Source of the DNA: a virus
Virus record (IMG/VR): IMGVR_UViG_3300030382_000517
Location: 1 to 36,775 of that record
Strand: one strand, 5' to 3'
DNA length: 36,775 bases
Shown: positions 8,227 to 13,408 of the stretch, one piece after another
Layout: the number at the start of each line of letters is the position of its first letter
Position numbering within the stretch: position 1 is the first letter of the stretch
Made by a program: the position numbers and the translations under genes
Notes under the pieces: generated by a model
Databases searched by the model: none
Told to the model about the DNA's origin: nothing
What the model saw: the letters and a program-made list of their open reading frames with translations, nothing else

Positions 8227-9112
8227 CTTTTCTAAACTCCACTACTTTCGGATGAGGGTTCCACAAATACCCTCCTTGACCTTCTTCTATTTGACCTGCC
8301 ATACTTTCTAACACATCCAAATCAAACACAGGGTTACCAGACTTAATAAACGCCTCTTCAGGACTGGTCGGATACTCTTGAGCCAACTGCCACGCCAACA
8401 TAGATTCTTTCTTAGACTGATACCAAGTCTCATCCCTGTCCTCAGTAGCAGACCAAGGGAAAAACATTGGTTCAAACTTGTTGGTACCAGTTTCAGAACC
8501 AACCCACAGTTCGTGAAAAAAGTTACCCGAACCGTTAGCAGTAGACAAACCTATAATCCTACCGCCAACATCAGCGACAGGTTCTATAGAAGCCCACGCT
8601 TCTTCAGGGTTTGGAAGGAACGCCCATTCGTCAACCACAACCAGCGTAGCCGACTCACCTCTAGCAGGATCGGATGCTGAAGGCATTGAAGTAATTTGAG
8701 AACCATTATCAAACCCCATTTTCTGCTGATGTTCAACAGTTGATTTCGGACCACGCGACACCATCCATTCAGGTAAATGCTGAAAACCATACTTTGATTT
8801 TCTTAATAATAAAACAGACTCACGTTCAGTACGAGAAAGATCAATAATGTTCTGATCAGAGAAAAAGAACGCTAACCAAAACTGGTGAGCAGCAACAAGA
8901 GTAGTCCAACCTATCTGACGTGCTTTTAAGGTGAGACTGTAACGGTTTGTTTCCCAGTGTTGTAATGCGGTAGATTGCGCACGTCGTAAATCAAATAGGA
9001 TACGCCCGTGAGCAGGATGAGCAATATGCCAATACTTATGTAGGAAATAAGACTCATCTCTTTCACAACGTCTCCACTCAGCCTCTTGTTGCAGTTCTGT
9101 TAAACGAGACAC
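8207..9112 (-). CDS. terL: Terminase large subunit, ATPase part (first half of a split TerL), 301 aa
   Basis: Contains the packaging-motor ATPase: a terminase-type Walker A at residues 63-71 (KARQIGWTT), Walker B with catalytic Glu at 157-162 (LVVVDE), and a coupling motif STA at 190-192. It ends after YSLA at a TGA, just where the linker to the nuclease domain would start, while the nuclease continues in another frame. The start is a GTG whose first base is the last base of the preceding zinc-ribbon gene's TAG (TAGTG), so it is translationally coupled. The motor would pump DNA through the portal. Both halves keep intact motifs, so decay looks unlikely. Confidence 0.88.
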   Translation of the reverse strand: MSRLTELQQEAEWRRCERDESYFLHKYWHIAHPAHGRILFDLRRAQSTALQHWETNRYSLTLKARQIGWTTLVAAHQFWLAFFFSDQNIIDLSRTERESVLLLRKSKYGFQHLPEWMVSRGPKSTVEHQQKMGFDNGSQITSMPSASDPARGESATLVVVDEWAFLPNPEEAWASIEPVADVGGRIIGLSTANGSGNFFHELWVGSETGTNKFEPMFFPWSATEDRDETWYQSKKESMLAWQLAQEYPTSPEEAFIKSGNPVFDLDVLESMAGQIEEGQGGYLWNPHPKVVEFRKDAYSLA

Positions 9113-9264
9113 TACACGTAAACTTCAACAAAAGCATTGCATTCAGGACAACTTAAATTAGTCACCATCTCATAAGAATCATCCATAATCGCCGGTCTTG
9201 AATCGTCATCGAGATCATGGTCACCGCCCCAAATTAACTCTGTTTTACAATGCCAACAATTCAT
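9112..9264 (-). CDS. Small zinc-ribbon protein, 50 aa
   Basis: Found by reading the frame; too short for ordinary ORF cut-offs. It begins MNCWHCKTELIWGG and ends LSCPECNAFVEVYV. Two CxxC pairs at residues 3-6 and 39-42 are well placed to bind one zinc ion, and the middle is Asp-rich. The gene starts 3 bp after the stop of the membrane protein gene and its TAG overlaps the GTG of the terminase ATPase gene, so the spacing is that of a real operon gene. Similar two-knuckle proteins are common near phage packaging genes; the target (DNA, RNA or protein) is unknown. Confidence 0.75.
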   Translation of the reverse strand: MNCWHCKTELIWGGDHDLDDDSRPAIMDDSYEMVTNLSCPECNAFVEVYV

Positions 9265-9267
9265 ATC

Positions 9268-9450
9268 TCACCCCGGATGGTTCATCAAAAATTCCTGATA
9301 CTTCTCAGGTGAATCCAACACTATCGTAGTATACGAATACTTAGCGCTATCATCACCCTTTCCAAGAGTAACAGTAATAGCCCCAATAAGAGTACCAATA
9401 GCAACAAGCAAACCAGTGATGGCTGCTATAAGTTTAATTGTTTTATTCAT
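9268..9450 (-). CDS. Small single-pass membrane protein, 60 aa
   Basis: Begins MNKTIKLIAAITGLLVAIG, giving one strong hydrophobic helix at about residues 5-29 after a short basic start, followed by a soluble, Tyr/Asp-rich tail (SPEKYQEFLMNHPG). The predicted topology would put the tail outside the cytoplasm. The start ATG follows directly after the TAG of another small membrane gene. It could act in lysis, in membrane remodelling or as a superinfection factor; the r1t-like holin candidate lies elsewhere (21611-21775), so a second holin-like role here is only a guess. Confidence 0.65.
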   Translation of the reverse strand: MNKTIKLIAAITGLLVAIGTLIGAITVTLGKGDDSAKYSYTTIVLDSPEKYQEFLMNHPG

Positions 9451-9567
9451 CTACTGGAACCACGATTGTACGATCCGGGATAATGCCCCCACCAGACACA
9501 CTGTAGAAGCGCCAATTATTCCCATCAACGTCAGGATTATCCAATCCTTCCCTGAAGGTGGTCTCAT
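9451..9567 (-). CDS. Very small membrane protein, 38 aa
   Basis: Found by reading the frame. The protein is MRPPSGKDW followed by a hydrophobic helix of about 22 residues (IILTLMGIIGASTVCLVGAL) and a short RIVQSWFQ tail. The start overlaps the previous stop as ATGA and the stop abuts the next ATG, so the gene fits the tight small-gene tiling here. A longer 89-codon frame covers the same DNA but has no such hydrophobic pattern or spacing, so this reading is preferred. Function unknown; membrane insertion is the only confident inference. Confidence 0.65.
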   Translation of the reverse strand: MRPPSGKDWIILTLMGIIGASTVCLVGALSRIVQSWFQ

Positions 9568-9722
9568 TGGCATGATTCACAAGTCTCAGGGTTCTCCAAC
9601 CCGCAAACGAGTTCCTCTTCGTCCGAAAAAACATCATATTCTTCAGATGAAAAGGCACCATCATATACAAATTCAGGGCGTTCCCCCAGAACCGTCTCAT
9701 CCTCATAATCAATACCTTTCAT
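9564..9722 (-). CDS. Small acidic protein, 52 aa, function unknown
   Basis: Found by reading the frame. It begins MKGIDYEDETVLGERPEF and is strongly acidic in the middle (SSEEYDVFSDEEE), then ends with a Cys cluster (CGLENPETCESCQ; Cys40, Cys48, Cys51) that might bind a metal. The start is 3 bp after the stop of the 308-aa gene and the stop overlaps the next start as ATGA. The acid-rich middle could mimic DNA or bind a basic partner, but no family was recognised. Confidence 0.65.
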   Translation of the reverse strand: MKGIDYEDETVLGERPEFVYDGAFSSEEYDVFSDEEELVCGLENPETCESCQ

Positions 9723-9725
9723 TAA

Positions 9726-10649
9726 TTATCCAAGTAAATCATCAAGACTTTCACCATATTTTTCAAATAATTTTGCTTGATCTATAAGCCAATTTGAAGC
9801 CTCTTTAGCATTTTTTTCATTTACTGCTTCGTTAAAATTAACTGATTGTTGTGTCGTAAGTTTAGTTGGGTTCAACCCTTGAATATCGTTCAAATAAAAT
9901 CGTCGAATATCGTCATATATTGCATGGACATCTCTCCCTTGTCCGCGTTGGAGAACTGCCGCTTCAGCGGCGGTGTATGGTTGATCCATGTATTTCCAAT
10001 CTAAAGTGTCATAAAATAGTTGCGTTAACTCAGGATCACCTCCTGTTATAAGTTTTGTGTAACCACTCTCATCTGCCATCTCTCCAAAGTGAATACCCAT
10101 ATCTGTTACAGGTCGACGTATTTTAGGTGTAGGAGTTCGTGCAATTCCCAGCGATTTCAACTCATCAACCTGTTTAACAACATCTACTGCTTCATCACTA
10201 CTACGAACTAATCTTTTAATTGCTTTAATTACATCAGGAGCAATTTTTATTGCAGGACCTACAACCATACCAGCCGCTTTAGGCACACCCGGATACATAT
10301 CACCCTCATGCACACCTGTAGCACCAAGATCTCTACCTCTTAAAGGTTGCATCATTCTTACAGCCGTTTCTGCTTTTGCCCTCCCCCCATATAAAGGGTT
10401 TGTAGGTGTAAGTGCCGCTCCCTGTGGTGATCTTTCATCAAGCCAACCAGCGGCACTCGCAGCCTTCTCGATCACAGCATCCAACCAGCCTCCCCATGGA
10501 CCCATATAAGGTTTAGATTCAGGTTTCATAGGACGATTAGCAAAACGCGGATCCCTATAATCCTGAGACAACACCTCAGGATTCATATTCTCCTCAGCAA
10601 CCTGACGTATCACATTATCCATCCAATACTGGCGACTATCCATTACCAT
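9726..10649 (-). CDS. Unknown protein between small and large terminase genes, 307 aa
   Basis: Unrecognised. The start is taken as the ATG at 10649, six bases after GAGAG; an ATG two codons on (10643) and a TTG one codon earlier (10652) are alternatives. The N-terminus (QYWMDNVIRQVAEENMNPEV) looks helical, followed by Gly/Pro/Met-rich linkers such as PYMGPWGGW and MMQPLRGRDLG, a hydrophobic patch near residues 125-145 (AAGMVVGPAIKIAPDVIKAIK), and a charged C-terminus. Low sequence complexity is not marked. It overlaps the upstream TerS-like gene by 14 bases. Its place in the packaging operon suggests a virion or packaging accessory, but no catalytic motif could be identified. Confidence 0.6.
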   Translation of the reverse strand: MVMDSRQYWMDNVIRQVAEENMNPEVLSQDYRDPRFANRPMKPESKPYMGPWGGWLDAVIEKAASAAGWLDERSPQGAALTPTNPLYGGRAKAETAVRMMQPLRGRDLGATGVHEGDMYPGVPKAAGMVVGPAIKIAPDVIKAIKRLVRSSDEAVDVVKQVDELKSLGIARTPTPKIRRPVTDMGIHFGEMADESGYTKLITGGDPELTQLFYDTLDWKYMDQPYTAAEAAVLQRGQGRDVHAIYDDIRRFYLNDIQGLNPTKLTTQQSVNFNEAVNEKNAKEASNWLIDQAKLFEKYGESLDDLLG

Positions 10650-11094
10650 CAACCACTCTCAGATGATGAATTTGTGCCTCCAACTCATCAGCCAACTCGC
10701 CATCAGACATAGCAGCCGCATCCCTGTCCTCAACAACAACACGACGCTTAGGAGTAAACTTCTCAATATACTGCAAATACAAAGACGCAGCCTGAACAGA
10801 CCCACCCACAGCCTGAGTGTGCAAAGCATCAATAACACCCTGCGTTCTCTCAGGATGAATATTCAACTCCGCAGCGCGACGATCCCACTCCTTAGCAAAA
10901 CGAGCATCACGCTTAATACGACGAATAGAATCAGGACTAATACCATTCTCCAAAGCCCAATCCTTCTGATGCTTAGGAACCCTTTCGGGTCCCTGAAGTA
11001 GCCAATCTAAAAGACTCTTCCACTTCTTAGGCATGATCTTTTCGCCTGTCTCTTTGTCTGTTTGCCAGCCGCGTCCGCCACCATTCTGAGCCAT
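10636..11094 (-). CDS. terS: Terminase small subunit-like DNA-binding protein, 152 aa
   Basis: The start is the ATG at 11094, ten bases after GGAGG; a longer frame upstream has no ribosome site and runs into control-region DNA. After an opening MAQNGGGRGWQTD comes a helix-turn-helix-like region around residues 35-65 (KHQKDWALENGISPDSIRRI), then a basic helix and an acidic C-terminus. This shape and its place as first gene of the packaging operon match phage terminase small subunits, which recognise packaging sites and regulate the large subunit. A transcriptional regulator is the alternative. It is divergent from the early genes, so control DNA is shared. Confidence 0.65.
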   Translation of the reverse strand: MAQNGGGRGWQTDKETGEKIMPKKWKSLLDWLLQGPERVPKHQKDWALENGISPDSIRRIKRDARFAKEWDRRAAELNIHPERTQGVIDALHTQAVGGSVQAASLYLQYIEKFTPKRRVVVEDRDAAAMSDGELADELEAQIHHLRVVDGNG

Positions 11095-11141
11095 AATAAG
11101 GAAACCTCCAATAAAAGTAGTGGTATTGTCCCAACACCCTA

Positions 11142-11163
11142 ATGTTACAATCATGTTACAATC
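11142..11163 (-). repeat. Tandem 11-bp repeats GATTGTAACAT x2
   Basis: On the minus strand two perfect, directly adjacent GATTGTAACAT units lie about 50-70 bases upstream of the small terminase start. TGTCCCA and TGGGACA flank them at a distance. The spacing of 11 bp puts both units on one helix face, as for a repressor or activator binding site that could control late transcription. No protein is known to bind here; the regulator is a guess. Confidence 0.6.
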
Positions 11164-11203
11164 AGCACTAAACAGTGGGACACTAAAACCTATAACATGA
11201 AGG

Positions 11204-11218
11204 GCATGACATGACATG
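11204..11218 (+). repeat. GCATGACATGACATG repeat, inverted relative to 16633-16646
   Basis: Contains two overlapping CATGACATG units. Its 14-base core CATGACATGACATG is the exact reverse complement of CATGTCATGTCATG at 16633-16646, 5.4 kb away. The same half-site recurs in a perfect 14-bp palindrome at 16679-16692. These are probably binding sites of one phage regulator or replication protein, or the ends of a mobile module. Confidence 0.65.
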
Positions 11219-11318
11219 AAAAGCAACTACCAAAAGTTGCGTACAGTCATCCGGTGAACCAACCTAAATCATGACCCGAACGCCTATGGATATCTATACA
11301 TATATCGCTGGCTTGGTG

Positions 11319-11344
11319 GGTACCCCCCCATGCGTGGGGCTACC
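11319..11344. other. GC-rich hairpin in the control region
   Basis: GGTA-C-CCCC pairs with GGGG-C-TACC around an 8-base loop, with one C-C mismatch. There is no following T run in either direction, so it is not a standard intrinsic terminator. It may be a structured origin element or a protein site; it lies next to a G-rich run and a second short ACCTTAAAGGT palindrome. Confidence 0.4.
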
Positions 11345-11354
11345 TTAAAGGTAA

Positions 11355-11374
11355 GGTTGAGGGTTAGGGTTGGG
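11355..11374 (+). other. G-rich run with telomere-like TTAGGG spacing
   Basis: Reads GGTTGAGGGTTAGGGTTGGG: one GG and three GGG tracts separated by 2-4 bases, the pattern of a potential G-quadruplex. It lies between a hairpin and the Fur/Zur-like palindrome in the divergent control region. The function is unknown; G-quadruplex formation depends on conditions not visible in sequence. Confidence 0.4.
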
Positions 11375-11390
11375 TTCTGGCTCTGTGTAT

Positions 11391-11405
11391 TGAGAATGAT
11401 TCTCA
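11391..11405. promoter_or_regulatory. Fur/Zur-like palindrome TGAGAATGATTCTCA
   Basis: A perfect 6-3-6 inverted repeat. It resembles Fur and Zur boxes, for example AATGATTCTCATT-type iron sites and TGAAAATGATTTTCA-type zinc sites known in bacteria. A TTGACT hexamer lies 9 bases downstream, so a bound metal-sensing repressor would sit next to a possible promoter. A 15-base palindrome of this kind can occur by chance, so confidence is moderate. Confidence 0.4.
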
Positions 11406-11464
11406 TTTTGTTCTTGACTTGATCGAACCAGCGCAAAACTAGTTACACCTTTGTTGTTTGTTTG

Positions 11465-11480
11465 TGTGACGAATGTCACA
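11465..11480. promoter_or_regulatory. Perfect CRP/GlxR-type site TGTGA-N6-TCACA
   Basis: The sequence TGTGACGAATGTCACA has both CRP half-sites exact with the standard 6-base spacer. The centre (11472-11473) lies about 65-70 bp upstream of the start point expected for the TTGACG/TTTATT promoter at 11505-11533, a spacing similar to activator sites at -61 or -71. By simple counting, the ten fixed bases should occur about 0.04 times in a random window of this size. Host CRP or GlxR is the likely reader. Confidence 0.55.
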
Positions 11481-11504
11481 TGAGGTTTTCTGTAGTTGCC
11501 TGTA

Positions 11505-11533
11505 TTGACGGGGTTTTTATTGCAAGATTTATT
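11505..11533 (+). promoter_or_regulatory. Candidate early promoter TTGACG-17-TTTATT
   Basis: TTGACG matches the sigma-70 -35 consensus at five of six positions, 17 bases before TTTATT, a four-of-six -10. The expected start point near 11540 leaves a leader of about 75 bases before the ATG at 11615, and the CRP-type palindrome sits upstream. The downstream gene group is rightward, so this is a reasonable early promoter. The -10 is weak, so an alternative start is possible. Confidence 0.4.
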
Positions 11534-11566
11534 GTTGCCTATGTCAGTAGTTGGTTGTTATTTAAG

Positions 11567-11614
11567 ATACGATTATTGGGTACCCAGAATTGAGTACAGA
11601 AAGAGAGAGAGACA
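11567..11614 (+). promoter_or_regulatory. Leader element 0: ACGAT box, hairpin and purine-rich ribosome site
   Basis: Contains ACGAT (11569-11573), the perfect palindrome TGGGTACCCA (11577-11586), then ACAGAAAGAGAGAGAGACA directly before the ATG at 11615. The same order (ACGAT, short hairpin, CAGAAA-GAGAG) occurs before three later genes. It lacks the larger upstream junction seen in elements at 11777 and 12691. The purine run probably acts as the ribosome-binding segment. Confidence 0.5.
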
Positions 11615-11767
11615 ATGGAAATTATAGAAAAAGCAATTAGAGATTTAACAGTTGATGATCTTTACACATTGGCTTACAGATATGAAAATAAAAAGTTCAT
11701 AGGTCTAGTAGAGAAAGTTGTTGCAGAGTTAGCAAATAGTACTGGAACTTACAGAATCTATAACTAA
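11615..11767 (+). CDS. First early-block protein, 50 aa, unknown
   Basis: Found by reading the frame. MEIIEKAIRDLTVDDLYTLA is a charged amphipathic helix, followed by a short basic segment (YRYENKKF) and a second amphipathic helix (LVEKVVAELANSTG). No cysteine or signal peptide is visible. It is the first gene after the control region and has the AGAAAGAGAG-type leader. The compact helical shape and position suggest an early regulator or host-interaction protein, but no family was recognised. Confidence 0.65.
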   Translation: MEIIEKAIRDLTVDDLYTLAYRYENKKFIGLVEKVVAELANSTGTYRIYN

Positions 11768-11776
11768 GTTTGTTTA

Positions 11777-11861
11777 CCCTGAATGGTTTAAGCCATCGAC
11801 CAAATGCGAAGTTTGGACAGGGACGATAGGGAGAATTCCCAATCAGAAAGAGAGATAGACA
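11777..11861 (+). ncRNA. Structured leader element 1 with three-way junction
   Basis: The outer stem CCCTG (11777) pairs with CAGGG (11818). Inside are two hairpins: ATGG/CCAT with loop TTTAAG, and CCAAA/TTTGG with loop TGCGAAG. Directly downstream come ACGAT, a GGGA/TCCC hairpin with loop GAAT, and AATCAGAAAGAGAG before the ATG at 11862. Element 3 has the same layout with different stem bases, including changed but still paired positions. It is most simply a cis-acting RNA leader; no known riboswitch class was recognised. Confidence 0.6.
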
Positions 11862-12188
11862 ATGAAAACAAAAACACTTAAGGGATATAGCGAAAACGTT
11901 AAAGTTCAACAATTAGATAAAGACTTTAATACTAGAGATTATGAAGTTTTATTAAATGAACTGGGCTGTATTCATATTATTGATTGGATGAAGCGCGCTA
12001 GTGTTGCGTTTCATCCATCCAAGGCCGCAAACGTTAAGGTTGAACAATACAACGAGAGATTTTCTGGAAAATTTGTATCAGTTGCTTTTAAAGATCGCAG
12101 CAATGGAAATGGCGATCGCGTAAGTACTTTTATGACTTATGAACAGGCGAGAGAGTTGCGAGATCAATTAAACGCTCTGGACATATAG
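11862..12188 (+). CDS. Early-block protein, 108 aa, unknown
   Basis: Unrecognised. The protein begins MKTKTLKGYSENVKVQQLDK and is a small basic, mixed alpha/beta protein with an apparent beta hairpin near residues 73-83 (GKFVSVAFKD) and a C-terminal helix (YEQARELRDQLNAL). No membrane or zinc motif is visible. It is preceded by structured leader 1 and the purine-rich ribosome site, and followed by leader 2. A C-terminal single-strand-binding-like fold could be tested, but nothing in the sequence establishes it. Confidence 0.7.
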   Translation: MKTKTLKGYSENVKVQQLDKDFNTRDYEVLLNELGCIHIIDWMKRASVAFHPSKAANVKVEQYNERFSGKFVSVAFKDRSNGNGDRVSTFMTYEQARELRDQLNALDI

Positions 12189-12196
12189 AAAGTTTC

Positions 12197-12272
12197 CCCC
12201 GAACGGTTTTATTCAAGTTCGATTCTTGAACGGGGACGATTGAAATGAAATCAATCAGAAAAGAGAGAGAAT
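12197..12272 (+). ncRNA. Structured leader element 2
   Basis: CCCCG (12197) pairs with CGGGG (12231), enclosing a hairpin TTCAAG/CTTGAA with the T-loop-like sequence TTCGATT. It is followed by ACGAT, a GATTGA/TCAATC hairpin and CAGAAAAGAGAGAG before the ATG at 12273. The first junction hairpin present in elements 1 and 3 is missing or weak, but the bases just after the outer stem resemble those of element 1 (CCCYGAAYGGTTT). Confidence 0.55.
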
Positions 12273-12680
12273 ATGGAAACATTAGAAAAATTAGAAGACA
12301 AAGAACTATTGAAAAATTTGTTTGTCACGGCGATAGAAGGCGGGATTGACTACTGGTCACGGTTAACCGCTTATAAGCATTCGATAGACGACTGGTTCGC
12401 AACTATTGAGACCGATGATATATCTAGTGATGACCTGATTTTGTTAAGAGTTGATGAGAGTACGATTCTTAAGGGAATAAAACTATTTGCTAAGGAATTA
12501 GAGCGGGACGATGTTCAAGATTGGAATGAAGAATCAGAGCATGCGCAGATGGCACGCTATAGCGCCGCTCTGATCTCATCTAATGGGGCAGTAAATTTGT
12601 TCGATGACTACGGTTATGACGTTATAGGAGCGGATTGTATCGTCCAGATGGGTTTGTTTGGTGAAGTGATATATGGCTAG
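12273..12680 (+). CDS. Conserved phage protein of unknown role, 135 aa
   Basis: Acidic, mainly helical protein, starting METLEKLEDKELLKNLFVTA. Motifs GGIDYWSRLTAYK near residues 23-35 and the C-terminal DVIGADCIVQMGLFGEVIYG look like a widely seen phage or plasmid family whose members end in a very similar 'AD-IVQ--LFGE--YG' segment; that is memory and no role is known. The two ends might form one fold. It is preceded by leader 2 and followed by leader 3. Early position suggests a host takeover function, but this is not shown. Confidence 0.72.
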   Translation: METLEKLEDKELLKNLFVTAIEGGIDYWSRLTAYKHSIDDWFATIETDDISSDDLILLRVDESTILKGIKLFAKELERDDVQDWNEESEHAQMARYSAALISSNGAVNLFDDYGYDVIGADCIVQMGLFGEVIYG

Positions 12681-12690
12681 GAGAATGTAC

Positions 12691-12775
12691 GGGTACAGGT
12701 TCAAAGCCTGCGGGGAGTTGCAAGACTCCTAACCCACGATATGGGAGTGTTTCCCAATCAGAAAAGAGAGAGATA
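12691..12775 (+). ncRNA. Structured leader element 3 with three-way junction
   Basis: The outer stem GGGT (12691) pairs with ACCC (12732). Inside are CAGG/CCTG with loop TTCAAAG, and GGAGT/ACTCC with loop TGCAAG. Then come ACGAT, a GGGA/TCCC hairpin with loop GTGTT, and AATCAGAAAAGAGAGAG before the ATG at 12776. Stems differ from element 1 but pair the same way, while the loops are nearly the same (TT-AAG and TGC-AAG). That pattern points to conserved RNA structure. Confidence 0.65.
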
Positions 12776-13408
12776 ATGAAACAAAGTAATCTAAGCAATT
12801 TAATAAAGGATGCTATCGAATACGGCGAATCGTCCGCATCTAGTAATAGATGGCGTGCATACCGTGACTATTGTGTCAAAGGTAAATGTAACCCTTACGG
12901 CGAACCGTACTATGCCGTTGAAGTATGGCACCATAACACCGCTATGTTCAGGGTATATGAGGACGGGCAGGTTGATCCGTTAGACGAGGGTCATGGCTCT
13001 ACTTCTGACCGTTGCGGAGTGCGCAAAATAACAGCAGGCTACAACGGTGACGATAAATCTATAAGTTGGAAAGAACTTTACGGTTATGAAACCAGCACCA
13101 AAACGGAATTAAAAAAGGCTGTAGCAGATTCTGCCGCTCCTCATTTTTTCAGTCATAGCAGTATGTTGTTTTTTAATTCTAAATTAGAGGCTCCTATTTA
13201 TAAGCGTAATGGCGGTTATGTGTTTATAACTTCAGAACAACGGGAATATGACGACCGTAAGTATACGGTGCGCACCTTTCCCAGTGTCACAAATACTATA
13301 GATACGGTTGGACAGTTCCAGCAGTGGTCTACGCTGGCAAGTGCGCAGGCAGTAGCGGAGAGAACGCCAGTAGCGGATGTTGAGAAGATCGGCAGGTACT
13401 GGAACTAA
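12776..13408 (+). CDS. Early-block protein, 210 aa, unknown
   Basis: Unrecognised. Starts MKQSNLSNLIKDAIEYGESS. Aromatic-rich beta-like stretches (YYAVEVWHHNTAMFRVYEDG near residues 45-64, and YKRNGGYVFITSEQREYDDRKYTVRTF) suggest a compact globular protein. Three cysteines (Cys33, Cys38 and Cys80) do not form an obvious zinc pair. The start is set by leader 3 and the AGAGAGATA ribosome segment. Its stop overlaps the next start as TAATG. Function unknown; an early host-interaction role is possible only by context. Confidence 0.7.
   Translation: MKQSNLSNLIKDAIEYGESSASSNRWRAYRDYCVKGKCNPYGEPYYAVEVWHHNTAMFRVYEDGQVDPLDEGHGSTSDRCGVRKITAGYNGDDKSISWKELYGYETSTKTELKKAVADSAAPHFFSHSSMLFFNSKLEAPIYKRNGGYVFITSEQREYDDRKYTVRTFPSVTNTIDTVGQFQQWSTLASAQAVAERTPVADVEKIGRYWN

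Larger units (their letters stand above)
11095..11614. promoter_or_regulatory. Divergent control region between late leftward and early rightward genes
   Basis: This 520-bp stretch has no convincing gene. From left to right it holds tandem GATTGTAACAT repeats, one CATGACATGACATG repeat, a GCAACT/AGTTGC hairpin, an AT-rich patch with alternating TATATC, a GGTA-CCCC/GGGG-TACC hairpin, a G-rich telomere-like run, a Fur/Zur-like palindrome, two TTGAC-type promoter elements, a perfect CRP-type palindrome and a purine-rich leader. The two transcription units start on either side, and the early genes lie on the opposite strand, so it is a natural switch region and possible replication origin. Strand composition also changes near here. 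Confidence 0.6.

Noticed and set aside
9443-9712. 89-codon minus-strand frame
   Set aside because: The same DNA gives a better tiling of a 52-aa acidic protein and a 38-aa membrane protein with ATGA and direct stop-start junctions; the longer frame has an odd Met-rich opening and no matching ribosome site.
12197-12710. Possible tRNA genes because of T-arm-like GGTTCAAAGCC and GTTCGATTC
   Set aside because: Only T-loop-like hairpins are present; no matching acceptor, D-arm and anticodon-arm set occurs at the right distances. They are better explained as parts of the repeated leaders.
11777-12775. Hammerhead ribozyme or known riboswitch in the three-way junctions
   Set aside because: I do not see CUGAUGA and GAAA core strings of a hammerhead, or conserved cores I can assign to purine, TPP, SAM or glutamine classes. 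A search is needed before any named class is used.
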